In this document: positions 1 through 8,307 of the stretch, piece by piece
Position numbering within the stretch: position 1 is the first letter of the stretch
How the letters are laid out: each line of letters begins with the position of its first letter
Translations under genes and position numbers: made by a program
From: an uncultured Lachnospiraceae bacterium
GTDB taxonomy: Bacteria > Bacillota > Clostridia > Lachnospirales > Lachnospiraceae
Assembly: GCA_934402055.1 (NCBI GenBank)
Contig: CAKRTC010000015.1
Span: 1 to 45,289, forward strand
Length of the DNA stretch: 45,289 nucleotides
Reading direction: 5' to 3'
The notes under the pieces: model-generated
Seen by the model: only the letters and a program-made list of their open reading frames with translations
The model's database searches: none
What the model was told of the DNA's origin: nothing

Positions 1-266
1 ATCGGCGTATGCATATACGCTTCCGCAAAACCGTCCGGCTCCGTTTCCGGCATCTCATACTCTTCTGCACGCTCATAGTCCATCCGGTTCATCCGCTCAA
101 CGATCTGATCCAGGATCTCCTGCTTACCGGCATAATGCTTATATAGCGCCGCTTTCGTAAATCCCAGCTGCTTCGCGATGTCGCTCATCGACGTGCCAAG
201 ATATCCATTCTGCGCAAACAGCTCAAGTGCAATTTCTAAAATTCGTTCCTTAGTACCATCTGCCAT
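1..266 (-). CDS. TetR/AcrR-family regulator, 5' part (gene runs off the window start)
   Basis: Reading the minus strand from 266 gives an N-terminal TetR-type helix-turn-helix: a first helix with KERILEIALELFAQNGY, the turn GTSMSDIAKQLG, and a recognition helix TKAALYKHYAGKQEIL. These repressors bind DNA as dimers through this domain and sense a ligand with the C-terminal part, which lies outside the window. Two in-frame ATGs exist (269 and 266). The AAGGAG site at about 274-279 is better spaced for the one at 266. A near-perfect twin palindrome lies directly upstream and is the probable autoregulatory operator. Codons such as CTG, CGG and GCG are used more than in the neighbouring metabolic genes, which may point to transfer. 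The ligand and target genes cannot be told from here. Confidence 0.85.
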   Translation of the reverse strand, partial: MADGTKERILEIALELFAQNGYLGTSMSDIAKQLGFTKAALYKHYAGKQEILDQIVERMNRMDYERAEEYEMPETEPDGFAEAYMHTP

Positions 267-285
267 CATCTGTCTCCTTATAAAA

Positions 286-329
286 AGTAACCGTTCGGTA
301 ACTCTAAGTATAGTTACCGAACGGTTACT
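286..329. promoter_or_regulatory. Twin TetR-type operator
   Basis: AGTAACCGTTCGGTAACT (286-303) and its exact reverse complement (312-329) are separated by 8 bases. Each arm is itself a near-palindrome around ACCGTTCGGT, as expected for a TetR dimer half-site pair, so the region may hold two dimers. It sits about 20 bases upstream of the TetR start, where it would overlap the promoter. Assignment to the adjacent regulator is inference from position and symmetry. Confidence 0.75.
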
Positions 330-357
330 TGTCAATTATTTTCCGATATTCCTCGCA

Positions 358-1038
358 GAATTAATATCATTGCAAGAAAATGGTAAAGACCTATTGGCTC
401 TGGAGATTTCTCCCGGTCGCAGCACCCCATATTATTACAAGGCTGATGGAATGATGGAAGCATATATACGCATTGGAAATGAAAGCGTAATTGCCCCGGA
501 TTACATTTAAATTTTATCATTTACAGAAATCACATCTCCCGGAGGTATGTTTGGCGACGGATTGATTCAAGAATACGATATTTACAGTATTCGTTCTATC
601 CGTCGGAATCCTGTGATTGCTGACCTATTCCACCGCATGAAGTATATGGAACGCCGTGGAAGTGGTCTACGAAAAATTGTCAGTGAAACAGAAAAACTGC
701 CTGGATATACAGAGGCATATAAGCCTGAGTTTTTCTCAACAGCAACCGATTTCAGGGTCATTTTGAAAAATGTGAATTACAATCTTAGTCAGCAAAACTT
801 AGTCAATGACCAAGTTAGTGAGCAAGATAAAATACAGGACATCTTACAAGCAGTCTTGGATTTTTGTATAACAGAAAAAAACAAACAAGATATTTGCTCG
901 TTTATAGATTATCGAAATCTCACTTATTTTACAAGAAAATATTTGAATCCTCTATTGGCAAGCGGTCAGCTTAAAATGACTATTCCCGATAAACCTAAAA
1001 GTCGTAATCAAAAATATATAACTGTTCGTAACGAATAA
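358..1038 (+). pseudogene. Remnant of a Schlafen/AlbA_2-domain ATP-binding protein
   Basis: Two fragments of one family lie in order. At 358-510 is an AlbA_2-type piece (LQENGKDLLALEISPG...YIRIGNESVIAPDY) that ends at a stop codon. From about 511, in another frame, the sequence continues as ISFTEITSPGG and then the C-terminal ATPase-like part (IRSIRRNPVIADLFHRMKYM, ERRGSGLRKIV) and a winged-helix-like tail to 1038. The middle of the usual protein and its N-terminus are missing, and a frame change joins the pieces, so it is an internally deleted pseudogene. The second fragment has an ATG at 547 preceded by GGAGGT, so a 163-residue product could still be made. Intact relatives occur as putative transcriptional regulators or near mobile and defence genes. 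The region is AT-rich compared with the ilv genes. Confidence 0.7.
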
Positions 1039-1040
1039 AA

Positions 1041-1086
1041 AACAGGACATTGGGTCTCATCACCCTTTGTCCTGCTTCTTTTTTAT
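1041..1086. terminator. Bidirectional intrinsic terminator
   Basis: Stem CAGGACA (1043-1049) pairs with TGTCCTG (1068-1074), with an inner GGGT/ACCC pair. The plus side ends in CTTCTTTTTT, and the minus side ends in TTTTTTATTC. It can end both the Schlafen remnant (plus) and the ilvD-DUF815-fbp transcript (minus, about 150 bases beyond the fbp stop). The 147 bases between this and fbp hold no clear gene. Confidence 0.8.
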
Positions 1087-1233
1087 TCCGAATCATAATC
1101 CCATCATTTATCTGCATACTCTATCCTGAATCGCATATTTCAAACTCTGCCATGGCATCCAGCCGGATCGCAGCAAGCTGCAATCCCGTGAAGCTGATTA
1201 AAAAATCATTCATGATAGAATATAAGATCACAT

Positions 1234-3210
1234 TTATTTCTGTATGATCATACCTTCTCTGTATGCATAGAGCAAGAGCTTGAGATCATTTATCTGCTTA
1301 CGCATCTCTATACCGTTGTCGGTATCGGAGTTATAGAGTCTCTTGGTTGCTCCCTCCTTGGCAACAGTAGTTGAATGAATATCTATCTCATCCACTATAG
1401 CCTTTTCCTTGGAAACGAAAGGCTCATGAGAAGCCAGGATAAATCCGAGTGAATTAAGTATCAGACTGTAGCCCGCTATACCGGTCTCCTTCTGATATGC
1501 CTTGGAAAAGCCTCCGTCAATAATAAAGGCTCTGCCTGCTGCATGAACCGGATCGGATCCTGCCTTCACCGGCATATGACCGTTAATGATATGTCCCTTT
1601 TCTCTGTCAAGTCCGAACTCCTCAAGTATATCCTCGACTACTCCGACATTATCCATCAGCTTATAATAAGGATTCTTTTCTTCCTTCCAGGTCTCCTTAT
1701 CATTGATAAACAGTCTCTCAAATGTCGTGATCTTCTTCTTTCCGAAGAGCGGTGACTTATATCCGCACCACAGATACCAGAAGAAATCAATATCTCTATT
1801 ACCATTGACATTGTGATGCTTGGAGGCAACATAGCCCCTGCGGACCACCTGCTCGGCATAATCAAACCACTCCTTGCCCTTCTTCGGTCCCTCTGCTGTC
1901 ATTATAGGCATGAAGGAACCGTTGCTGTTAAGCGGCATGCATCCGTGGAACAAAAGATTACCGTTGTACTTTCTGTACATACTGCCCTTCGAGAACAGGA
2001 AGCTCACATGCGTCTGCAGGTTCTTGCTCTCAAGGAATTCCTCCTGAAGCTGATCCATAACTGCCTGCTCATCAGAACTGAGCTTATAAGGATCTGCCGG
2101 ATCTATAGTCGGAAAGTTGCAGTCGTTCATCTCATACTCGACCCCGTCGATCATAACAGTCTTCTTATCGAAGTCGATATTATGTAAATGTCTCATGCTG
2201 TCCATCTCATAATGCGGATGAGACTTTATCATCTGACCCTCAAGCTTGAACTGAATGATTGCAATAGCCTTACATATTTTGGCAAGAGCATCATAGTCTG
2301 TAGAGCTCATGGTATTTTCCGCAGCTACTCTCGGTGTGAAATGCTCACACGGATCATCTGCATATGCCTGCAGAGCAAAGGTCAGCAAGGTTCGCAAACT
2401 TATTCCGTAACCAATCTCAAGTGTATGCAGATTATCGTATCTTGTGCAGATACGGATAACATTGGCAATACAAGGCATATTACCGCAGGCTGCACCCATC
2501 CAAAGTATGTCATGGTTCCCCCACTGTATATCTATACTGTGGTAATCCATAAGCATATCCAGCACCTGATCGGCACTCGGACCTCTGTCAAAGATATCTC
2601 CGAGTACATGCAGTCTGTATACACTTATACGTGTAATAAGATCACACATCTTGATAATAAAATCATCCGCAACACCTGTCTCGATGATGGTCTGAATGAT
2701 CTTATCCTTATATTCACCCTTTGCCTGGGCAACAGTGTCTCCGAACAAAAGTTCTTCAATAATATAGCTGAATTCCTTAGGTATCTGCTTTCTGACATAG
2801 GAGCGGGTATACTTGACCGTAGCAACACTTAAGAGCGTGATAAGTCTGTGCAGTGTCTTCTTATAGAAGCTGTCCATATCACTCTCATGCTTCTTGATAT
2901 AATCAAGCTTCTCCTCCGGATAATAGATAAGAGTCGCAAGTGTGCTCCTCTCCTCCGGACTTACATATCCGCCGAAGGTATGATCTATCTTGTTCTTGAT
3001 GACACCCGAGGCATTCCTCAGTATATGTGAAAAAGCAAGATATTCTCCGTGAATATCACTCACAAAATGCTCTGTTCCCTTTGGAAGATTAAGTATAGCC
3101 TCAAGGTTTATTATCTCTGTCGAGGCCTCCTGAATATTCTTATAGGTCTTGCTCAAAAGCTTGAGATATTCAAACTTCTGCTCATCGATCTTCACGGAAT
3201 CCGCTGCCAT
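1234..3210 (-). CDS. fbp: Fructose-1,6-bisphosphatase, class III
   Basis: A 658-residue protein, the usual size of the Firmicute-type class III enzyme. It hydrolyses fructose 1,6-bisphosphate to fructose 6-phosphate in gluconeogenesis in the cytoplasm. The N-terminus (LPKGTEHFVSDIHGEYLAF) carries the first metallophosphatase motif. GDIFDRGPS follows near residue 200, GNHD near 230 and NGHMPVKAG near 530, which are the dinuclear metal-binding motifs. It starts two bases after the DUF815 stop codon, with AGGGAGGAATAATT before the ATG, so it is the last gene of the ilvD-DUF815-fbp transcript. Linkage of a gluconeogenic enzyme to branched-chain amino acid synthesis is not obvious and may be only positional. 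Confidence 0.95.
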   Translation of the reverse strand: MAADSVKIDEQKFEYLKLLSKTYKNIQEASTEIINLEAILNLPKGTEHFVSDIHGEYLAFSHILRNASGVIKNKIDHTFGGYVSPEERSTLATLIYYPEEKLDYIKKHESDMDSFYKKTLHRLITLLSVATVKYTRSYVRKQIPKEFSYIIEELLFGDTVAQAKGEYKDKIIQTIIETGVADDFIIKMCDLITRISVYRLHVLGDIFDRGPSADQVLDMLMDYHSIDIQWGNHDILWMGAACGNMPCIANVIRICTRYDNLHTLEIGYGISLRTLLTFALQAYADDPCEHFTPRVAAENTMSSTDYDALAKICKAIAIIQFKLEGQMIKSHPHYEMDSMRHLHNIDFDKKTVMIDGVEYEMNDCNFPTIDPADPYKLSSDEQAVMDQLQEEFLESKNLQTHVSFLFSKGSMYRKYNGNLLFHGCMPLNSNGSFMPIMTAEGPKKGKEWFDYAEQVVRRGYVASKHHNVNGNRDIDFFWYLWCGYKSPLFGKKKITTFERLFINDKETWKEEKNPYYKLMDNVGVVEDILEEFGLDREKGHIINGHMPVKAGSDPVHAAGRAFIIDGGFSKAYQKETGIAGYSLILNSLGFILASHEPFVSKEKAIVDEIDIHSTTVAKEGATKRLYNSDTDNGIEMRKQINDLKLLLYAYREGMIIQK

Positions 3211-3212
3211 AA

Positions 3213-4520
3213 TTATTCCTCCCTGCTCTCCAGATACTGGATAAGCTGCTGTGCCGCTCTGCCGGAAAAACCTCCGTGACGTATCTCCCAGGTATTGGCT
3301 ATACGTCTTAATTCCTCGTCATCCATAGTGATGCCGTTTCTCTCTGCAAGAGCACGCACGATCTCATGATATTCCTTTGGTGTCGGTGCATTGTAATTGA
3401 TCGATACACCGAATCTTGCGGCAAGTGAAGTCTTCTCTTCGATGGTATCGGATCTGTGAATGTCGCCCTTATGCTCCATATCATCACGATCCTTCCACGT
3501 CTCCTTGACAAGATGGCGTCTGTTGGAGGTTGCATAGATAAGAATATTCTCCGGTCTTGTCTCTACGCCGCCCTCAATGACTGCCTTAAGGAACTTATAT
3601 TCGACTTCATTTTCCTCAAATGAGAGATCATCAATAAAAATGATGAAGCGGTAGTTGCGATTCTTGACTGCGCTTATTACAGCCGACAGATTGCAGAACT
3701 GGTGCTTATATATCTCTATCATCCTGAGTCCGCTGTCAAAGTACTCATTGATAAGGGCTTTGACACTGGTAGACTTACCTGTGCCCGCATCACCGTAGAG
3801 CAATACATTATTGGCCTTTTTACCCTTAAGGAAGGCTATAGTGTTATCCCTCAGCTCCTTCTTCTGCTGCTCATAGCCAAGGAGATCGTCAAGCATGACA
3901 TTATCGACATTACTGATGGGCAGGAACTTAAGTCCCTTGCTGTTGTCATCGGAAATGCGAAAAGCTCTGCTCATGGCAAAGAGACCGTAACCGTATCTCT
4001 TGTAATAATCGGTCACGATATCGAATATCTCCTGTGCCGAGGCTGCATCCGCAAGCTTTGTTCGAAGCTCTGCAACCTGAGTACTTATATCATGATTATA
4101 CAATCTTTTTCGTTTTGGGATAGCCCTATAATTGCAAATTACAGAAAAGCAGTCGATTCCGAGGCGTTTTTCAAGCTCAGAAAAGTCATAATGCATGAGT
4201 TTTCTGAATACTTCAAAATCTCCCAATGCAAATAAATTGACCGATCCGTCCGTGCTGCCTACTCTCTCACATGTTTTTGTAAATGAATTCTCATTGGTCA
4301 TGGGTATATATGTGAGATAGCTCTGCCAGAGATTTGTGTCAAATCCGCAGTCGGTAGAGAGGTCAAGTATACGCTTGACCTCATGATAACTTCTCTTTAT
4401 AAGTTCATCCTTATCGGATGTAGGATCCTCGGACTCTTTGATTATCTGTGCTACATTTTCAAGTATGCTGTTCTCTCCCAATTCTCCGAAGAGCAGCAAC
4501 TTTGATATTTCTCTGTACAT
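3213..4520 (-). CDS. DUF815-family AAA ATPase
   Basis: 435 residues. A roughly 200-residue N-terminal helical part of unknown role is followed by an AAA module with Walker A LLYGDAGTGKS at about residues 237-247, Walker B-like FIIFIDDLSF near 297, and the DUF815 signature where the protein selects ARFGVSINYNAPTPKEY near 375. The family is a standalone AAA ATPase whose substrate is not established. The start codon overlaps the ilvD stop by one base (TGATG), which implies translational coupling, and the fbp start is two bases after its own stop. Confidence 0.85.
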   Translation of the reverse strand: MYREISKLLLFGELGENSILENVAQIIKESEDPTSDKDELIKRSYHEVKRILDLSTDCGFDTNLWQSYLTYIPMTNENSFTKTCERVGSTDGSVNLFALGDFEVFRKLMHYDFSELEKRLGIDCFSVICNYRAIPKRKRLYNHDISTQVAELRTKLADAASAQEIFDIVTDYYKRYGYGLFAMSRAFRISDDNSKGLKFLPISNVDNVMLDDLLGYEQQKKELRDNTIAFLKGKKANNVLLYGDAGTGKSTSVKALINEYFDSGLRMIEIYKHQFCNLSAVISAVKNRNYRFIIFIDDLSFEENEVEYKFLKAVIEGGVETRPENILIYATSNRRHLVKETWKDRDDMEHKGDIHRSDTIEEKTSLAARFGVSINYNAPTPKEYHEIVRALAERNGITMDDEELRRIANTWEIRHGGFSGRAAQQLIQYLESREE

Positions 4521-6181
4521 CAGCTTAATACCGCTCCCTTATCGGCAGACATTACATATCTCGCATAACGTGCAAGATAACCTGTCTTGATTCTCGGCTC
4601 AGGGCATACCCACTTTGTCTTACGTTCAGCAAGCACCTCATCAGACACCTTAAGCTCAATAGTATGCTCAGGAATATTGATTGATATGATATCTCCTTCT
4701 TCAACCAGACCTATAGGTCCGCCCGAAGCAGCCTCAGGTGAAACATGTCCTATCGAAGCTCCTCTCGTAGCTCCCGAGAAACGTCCGTCTGTGATAAGTG
4801 CTACATCCTTATCAAGTCCCATTCCGGCTATAGCCGAGGTAGGATTAAGCATCTCTCTCATACCCGGACCGCCCTTAGGACCCTCATATCGGATAATAAC
4901 TACATCTCCTGCCTTGATCTTGCCTGCATATATAGCAGCAATTGCATCATCCTCAGAGTTAAATACTCTTGCAGGGCCTTCATGCACCATCATCTCCGGT
5001 GCAACAGCAGACTGCTTGACAACACATCCGTCAGGAGCAAGATTACCCTTAAGTACGGCGATTCCTCCGGTCTTGGAATAAGGATTATCCATAGGTCTTA
5101 TTACCTCAGGATCAAGGTTTACGGCATCCTTAATGTTTTCTCCGACAGTCTTGCCTGTGCATGTGATAAGACTTGTATCCAAAAGTCCTGCATCCGCAAG
5201 CTGCTTCATAACAGCATATACTCCGCCGGCTCTGTTGAGATCCTCCATATAAGTAGGGCCTGCCGGAGCAAGATGGCAGAGGTTCGGAGTCTTTGCCGAG
5301 ATCTCATTTGCCATATCAAAGTCGATATCTATGCCGCACTCATGTGCGATAGCCGGCAGATGAAGCATGGTATTGGTAGAGCATCCGAGAGCCATATCTA
5401 CAGTCTCGGCATTGTGGAAGGCTGCCGGTGTCATGATATCACGCGGACAGATATTCTTCTCAACAAGCTCCATGATCTTCATTCCGGCATGCTTTGCAAG
5501 ACGGATACGTGCGGAGAATACCGCAGGAATGGTTCCGTTGCCTCTAAGTCCCATTCCTATAGCCTCTGTAAGACAGTTCATGGAATTAGCTGTAAACATA
5601 CCCGAGCAGGATCCGCAGGTAGGACATGCATTTTCCTCATAATCAAGAAGTCCCGCATCATCAAGCTTGCCTGCATAGTGGGCACCAACCGCCTCAAACA
5701 TGCTTGAAAGTGAGGTACGGCTTCCGTCATTCAGACGTCCCGCAAGCATCGGACCTCCAGATACGAAAATGGTAGGAATATTGATTCTTGCAGCAGCCAT
5801 CAAAAGTCCCGGTACGTTCTTGTCGCAGTTAGGGATCATTACAAGTCCGTCAAGCTGATGTGCAAGTGCCATAGCCTCTGTCGAGTCTGTGATAAGTTCT
5901 CTGGTTACAAGAGAGTATTTCATGCCTGTATGGCCCATAGCTATACCGTCACATACGGCAATGGCAGGAAACTCAACAGGTGTACCGCCTGCTGCTCTTA
6001 CTCCTGCCTTAACTGCCTCAGCTATCTTGTCAAGATTCATATGTCCCGGAACGATCTCGTTATAAGAGCATACGACACCTATCATAGGTCTCTCTATCTC
6101 TTCCTGTGTTAATCCGAGTGCATACAGCAACGAACGGTTAGGTGCGGCAGGTGTGCCTTTTTTTATCACATCACTTCTCAT
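4520..6181 (-). CDS. ilvD: Dihydroxy-acid dehydratase
   Basis: 553 residues. It dehydrates 2,3-dihydroxy-isovalerate and 2,3-dihydroxy-3-methylvalerate to the 2-keto acids, the third common step of valine and isoleucine synthesis. IlvD/Edd motifs are clear: VCDGIAMGHTGM, NCDKNVPG and CPTCGSCSGMFTANSM (Fe-S and Mg site), and GRFSGATRG with GHVSPEA. The sequence has VPGH where [2Fe-2S] enzymes such as mycobacterial IlvD have a PCN cysteine, so it resembles the oxygen-sensitive [4Fe-4S] Escherichia coli type. The start at 6181 is chosen because MRSDVIKKGT matches the family start and is preceded by AGGAGAAAGGG; an in-frame ATG 45 bases upstream is less likely. It is the first gene of a tight trio with DUF815 and fbp. 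Confidence 0.95.
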   Translation of the reverse strand: MRSDVIKKGTPAAPNRSLLYALGLTQEEIERPMIGVVCSYNEIVPGHMNLDKIAEAVKAGVRAAGGTPVEFPAIAVCDGIAMGHTGMKYSLVTRELITDSTEAMALAHQLDGLVMIPNCDKNVPGLLMAAARINIPTIFVSGGPMLAGRLNDGSRTSLSSMFEAVGAHYAGKLDDAGLLDYEENACPTCGSCSGMFTANSMNCLTEAIGMGLRGNGTIPAVFSARIRLAKHAGMKIMELVEKNICPRDIMTPAAFHNAETVDMALGCSTNTMLHLPAIAHECGIDIDFDMANEISAKTPNLCHLAPAGPTYMEDLNRAGGVYAVMKQLADAGLLDTSLITCTGKTVGENIKDAVNLDPEVIRPMDNPYSKTGGIAVLKGNLAPDGCVVKQSAVAPEMMVHEGPARVFNSEDDAIAAIYAGKIKAGDVVIIRYEGPKGGPGMREMLNPTSAIAGMGLDKDVALITDGRFSGATRGASIGHVSPEAASGGPIGLVEEGDIISINIPEHTIELKVSDEVLAERKTKWVCPEPRIKTGYLARYARYVMSADKGAVLS

Positions 6182-6240
6182 GGCGATTCCCTTTCTCCTC
6201 TTACTATATCCATAGATTACGCGCAAGCACTTGAGACTTC

Positions 6241-6370
6241 GGCATTGCTTTTCTACACGTCATTAAAGCTTATGCCAAAACGCTCGGAAAAATCCTAACT
6301 CACTGCGTTCAAACAAAGGATTTTTTTTCCTCGCAGGCATCGCTTTAATGCCATAAGAAAAGCTAATGTC
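6241..6370. repeat. Large imperfect hairpin 1 between ilvC and ilvD
   Basis: GGCATTGCTTTTCT and CATTAAAGC...TGCC on the left are mirrored by GGCATCGCTTTAATG and AGAAAAGCTAATGTC on the right (6335-6370). Inside lies a second stem, AAAAATCCT (about 6289-6297) against AGGATTTTTTTT (6317-6328), which ends in a T run and could terminate in either direction. No coding sequence was recognised. Confidence 0.65.
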
Positions 6371-6396
6371 TCTGTCTATGCCGTACTTGCATCGTA

Positions 6397-6622
6397 ATCA
6401 TGGAACTTGTCAGTGCAGCAGTCTGAGGCAATTTAAGCGATTTATGGATGAAGCTTAATCCTGTCATCACTGCAGTAAAGAGCACCCGTATCAATGCGCT
6501 TGTCTGAGCAAAGCGAGTTTGCGCATTGATAGGAAGGCTCTTTATCTACAGTGATGTAATACAGGATAAGCTGAAGTAATATGAGCTTAAACAGCCTCGG
6601 CTGCTGCCGATATGTCCCATGC
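6397..6622. repeat. Very long imperfect hairpin 2 between ilvC and ilvD
   Basis: A nested series of matching arms is seen. TATCAATGCGC (6489-6499) pairs with 6521-6531, TAAAGAGC (6476-6483) with 6537-6544, CATCACTG (6465-6472) with 6549-6556 and ATCCTGT (6458-6464) with 6561-6567. Further out, TTTAAGC (6432-6438) pairs with GCTTAAA (6585-6591), GAGGC with GCCTC, GCAGCAG with CTGCTGC, and CATGG with CCATG. The arms together span about 226 bases. A further GCACC-CTTC-GGTGC hairpin lies at 6656-6669. The rest of 6182-6740 shows no gene. Confidence 0.75.
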
Positions 6623-6740
6623 CTGCTGTAACACAGGCATGGAAGAATTCATTACGCACCCTTCGGTGCTCTGTACGTTTTTTCTTATTCTGCGGATGAT
6701 ACCGACACGCATTGCGCTTCCGTCCGCTTTCTTCGGATAA

Positions 6741-7760
6741 TTAGTTGGAAGCTGTATCCGGATCTGAATCATCACCCCAGAGCATGTTCTTACGAAGCTC
6801 TGCTCCGACTGTCTCCATCGGATGCTGTGCAAGACGATCACGATGTCTGTTGAAGTATGTACGACCGTTGTTGTTCTCTGCGATCCATCTTCCTGCAAAT
6901 GTTCCGTCCTGGATGTCTGTAAGAACAGCCTTCATTCTTGCCTTTGTCTCCTCGTAAGGAATTACACGAGGACCTGATACATACTCACCGAACTCTGCTG
7001 TATCGGAGATAGAGTAGTTCATCATTGCAACACCACCCTTGTTGATAAGGTCGATGATAAGCTTCATCTCGTGGATAGTCTCGAAGTAAGCATTCTCAGG
7101 AGCATAACCTGCATCTGTAAGTGTCTCAAATGCACATCTCATAAGCTCAACTACGCCGCCGCAAAGAACTGCCTGCTCACCGAAGAGGTCTGTCTCTGTC
7201 TCAGCCTGGAAGGTAGTCTCCATAACACCTGCTCTTGCTCCGCCGATACCGGCTGCATAAGCAAGTCCGAGATCATAAGCCTTGCCTGTCGGGTTCTGCT
7301 CAACACAGATAAGGCAAGGAACGCCCTTTCCGTTAACATACTGTGAACGAACTGTATGTCCCGGTCCCTTAGGTGCGATCATGATAACATCAACATCAGC
7401 CGGCGGAACGATCTGCTTGAAGTGGATGTTGAAGCCGTGTGCGAACATAAGAGCATTGCCGGACTCAAGATAAGGAGCGATCTCTGTCTTATAAACCTTA
7501 GCCTGAACCTCATCATTAACAAGCATCATAACGAGGTCTCCCCACTTGGCAGCCTCAGCAATAGTCTTAACTGTAAGACCTGCCTCCTCTGCCTTCTTCC
7601 AGCTCTTTGAGCCCTCACGAAGTCCTACGCAGACCTCACAGCCCGAATCCTTAAGATTAAGTGCATGTGCATGTCCCTGTGATCCGTAACCGATGATAGC
7701 GATCTTCTTGCCTGTAAGCTTTGTAAGATCACAATCCTTCTCATAATACATTTTTGCCAT
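6741..7760 (-). CDS. ilvC: Ketol-acid reductoisomerase
   Basis: 339 residues, the short class I length. It converts 2-acetolactate or 2-aceto-2-hydroxybutyrate to the dihydroxy acid using NADPH and Mg. The N-terminal Rossmann motif GYGSQGHAHALNL lies near residues 25-37, and PKGPGHTVRSQYVNG near 130 and FGEQAVLCGG near 193 are family signatures of the catalytic metal-binding domain. The start at 7760 (MAKMYYEKD) is supported by CAGGAGGAATTCAACT just upstream. The 5' end overlaps the 3' end of the acetohydroxyacid synthase small-subunit gene by 20 bases, so the two are translated from one message. The C-terminus is followed by the long hairpin region before ilvD. Confidence 0.96.
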   Translation of the reverse strand: MAKMYYEKDCDLTKLTGKKIAIIGYGSQGHAHALNLKDSGCEVCVGLREGSKSWKKAEEAGLTVKTIAEAAKWGDLVMMLVNDEVQAKVYKTEIAPYLESGNALMFAHGFNIHFKQIVPPADVDVIMIAPKGPGHTVRSQYVNGKGVPCLICVEQNPTGKAYDLGLAYAAGIGGARAGVMETTFQAETETDLFGEQAVLCGGVVELMRCAFETLTDAGYAPENAYFETIHEMKLIIDLINKGGVAMMNYSISDTAEFGEYVSGPRVIPYEETKARMKAVLTDIQDGTFAGRWIAENNNGRTYFNRHRDRLAQHPMETVGAELRKNMLWGDDSDPDTASN

Positions 7761-8307
7761 AGTTGAATTCCTCCTGTAATTTGTTGTCATCATATATTGT
7801 ACCGTGCCCTCTTTCGATGGCAATAGTGCCTGTTTTAGCGATCTCGAGTATACCGAAATCCTTGAGCAAACGTATCAGTGCTTCATTTTTATCCTGATCT
7901 CCGAATACCCATATGGTCATCGCTTCAAGATCAATGTCGATGACCTTGCCCTTGAAAACATTTACGATCTGAAGTATCTCATCTCTTGCCGCACGTTCTG
8001 CTGCTCTTACTTTTATAAATGCGATCTCTCTGCGGATGCTTGTCTTCTCATCCAGTATCTTGACTGCCTTTACTCCGAGGAGCTTGCGGCACTGTGCCGC
8101 TATCTGATCTATCATAAGCTCATCTGCGAGCAGCTCTATAGATATACGTGTAATACCCGGTCTGTCGGTAGCTCCGGATACTATTGACTCGATATTATAG
8201 CCCTTTCTTGAGAAAAGTCTTGCGACCTGACTCAATATACCCGGTATATCTTCAACGATCACCGCAAGTGTATATATCTTCTTTTCGGGATTAAATACTC
8301 TTCTCAT
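7741..8307 (-). CDS. ilvN: Acetohydroxyacid synthase small (regulatory) subunit, copy 1
   Basis: 188 residues. The N-terminal ACT domain (YTLAVIVEDIPGILSQVARL...GYNIESI, about residues 11-85) binds the feedback effector, usually valine. The C-terminal ALS_ss_C domain (IRREIAFIKV...GDQDKNEALIRLLKDFGI) contacts the catalytic subunit. It overlaps the catalytic gene upstream by four bases (ATGA) and ilvC downstream by 20. About 15-25 extra residues at the C-terminus (GTIYDDNKLQEEFNYGKNV) run through the ilvC ribosome site and are probably not functionally important. Confidence 0.93.
   Translation of the reverse strand: MRRVFNPEKKIYTLAVIVEDIPGILSQVARLFSRKGYNIESIVSGATDRPGITRISIELLADELMIDQIAAQCRKLLGVKAVKILDEKTSIRREIAFIKVRAAERAARDEILQIVNVFKGKVIDIDLEAMTIWVFGDQDKNEALIRLLKDFGILEIAKTGTIAIERGHGTIYDDNKLQEEFNYGKNVL

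Noticed and set aside
178..357. Plus-strand coding sequence before the Schlafen remnant
   Set aside because: It is antisense to the TetR gene and its operator; only the part from about 358 resembles the AlbA_2 family.
1087..1233. Short minus-strand frame (about 30 codons) after fbp
   Set aside because: Too short, with no convincing ribosome site or recognised similarity.
2188..2832. Long plus-strand frame opposite fbp
   Set aside because: It is antisense to a well-recognised gene, lacks a ribosome site and matches no family.
4745..5707. 320-codon plus-strand frame opposite ilvD
   Set aside because: Antisense shadow with Cys/Ser/Arg-rich, non-protein-like composition and no ribosome site.
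6656..6680. Plus-strand terminator GCACC-CTTC-GGTGC
   Set aside because: The stem is only five bases, the T run is seven bases away, and no plus-strand gene ends here.
6587..6898. Minus-strand frame across the ilvC end
   Set aside because: It overlaps the 3' end of ilvC in another frame and has no family similarity.
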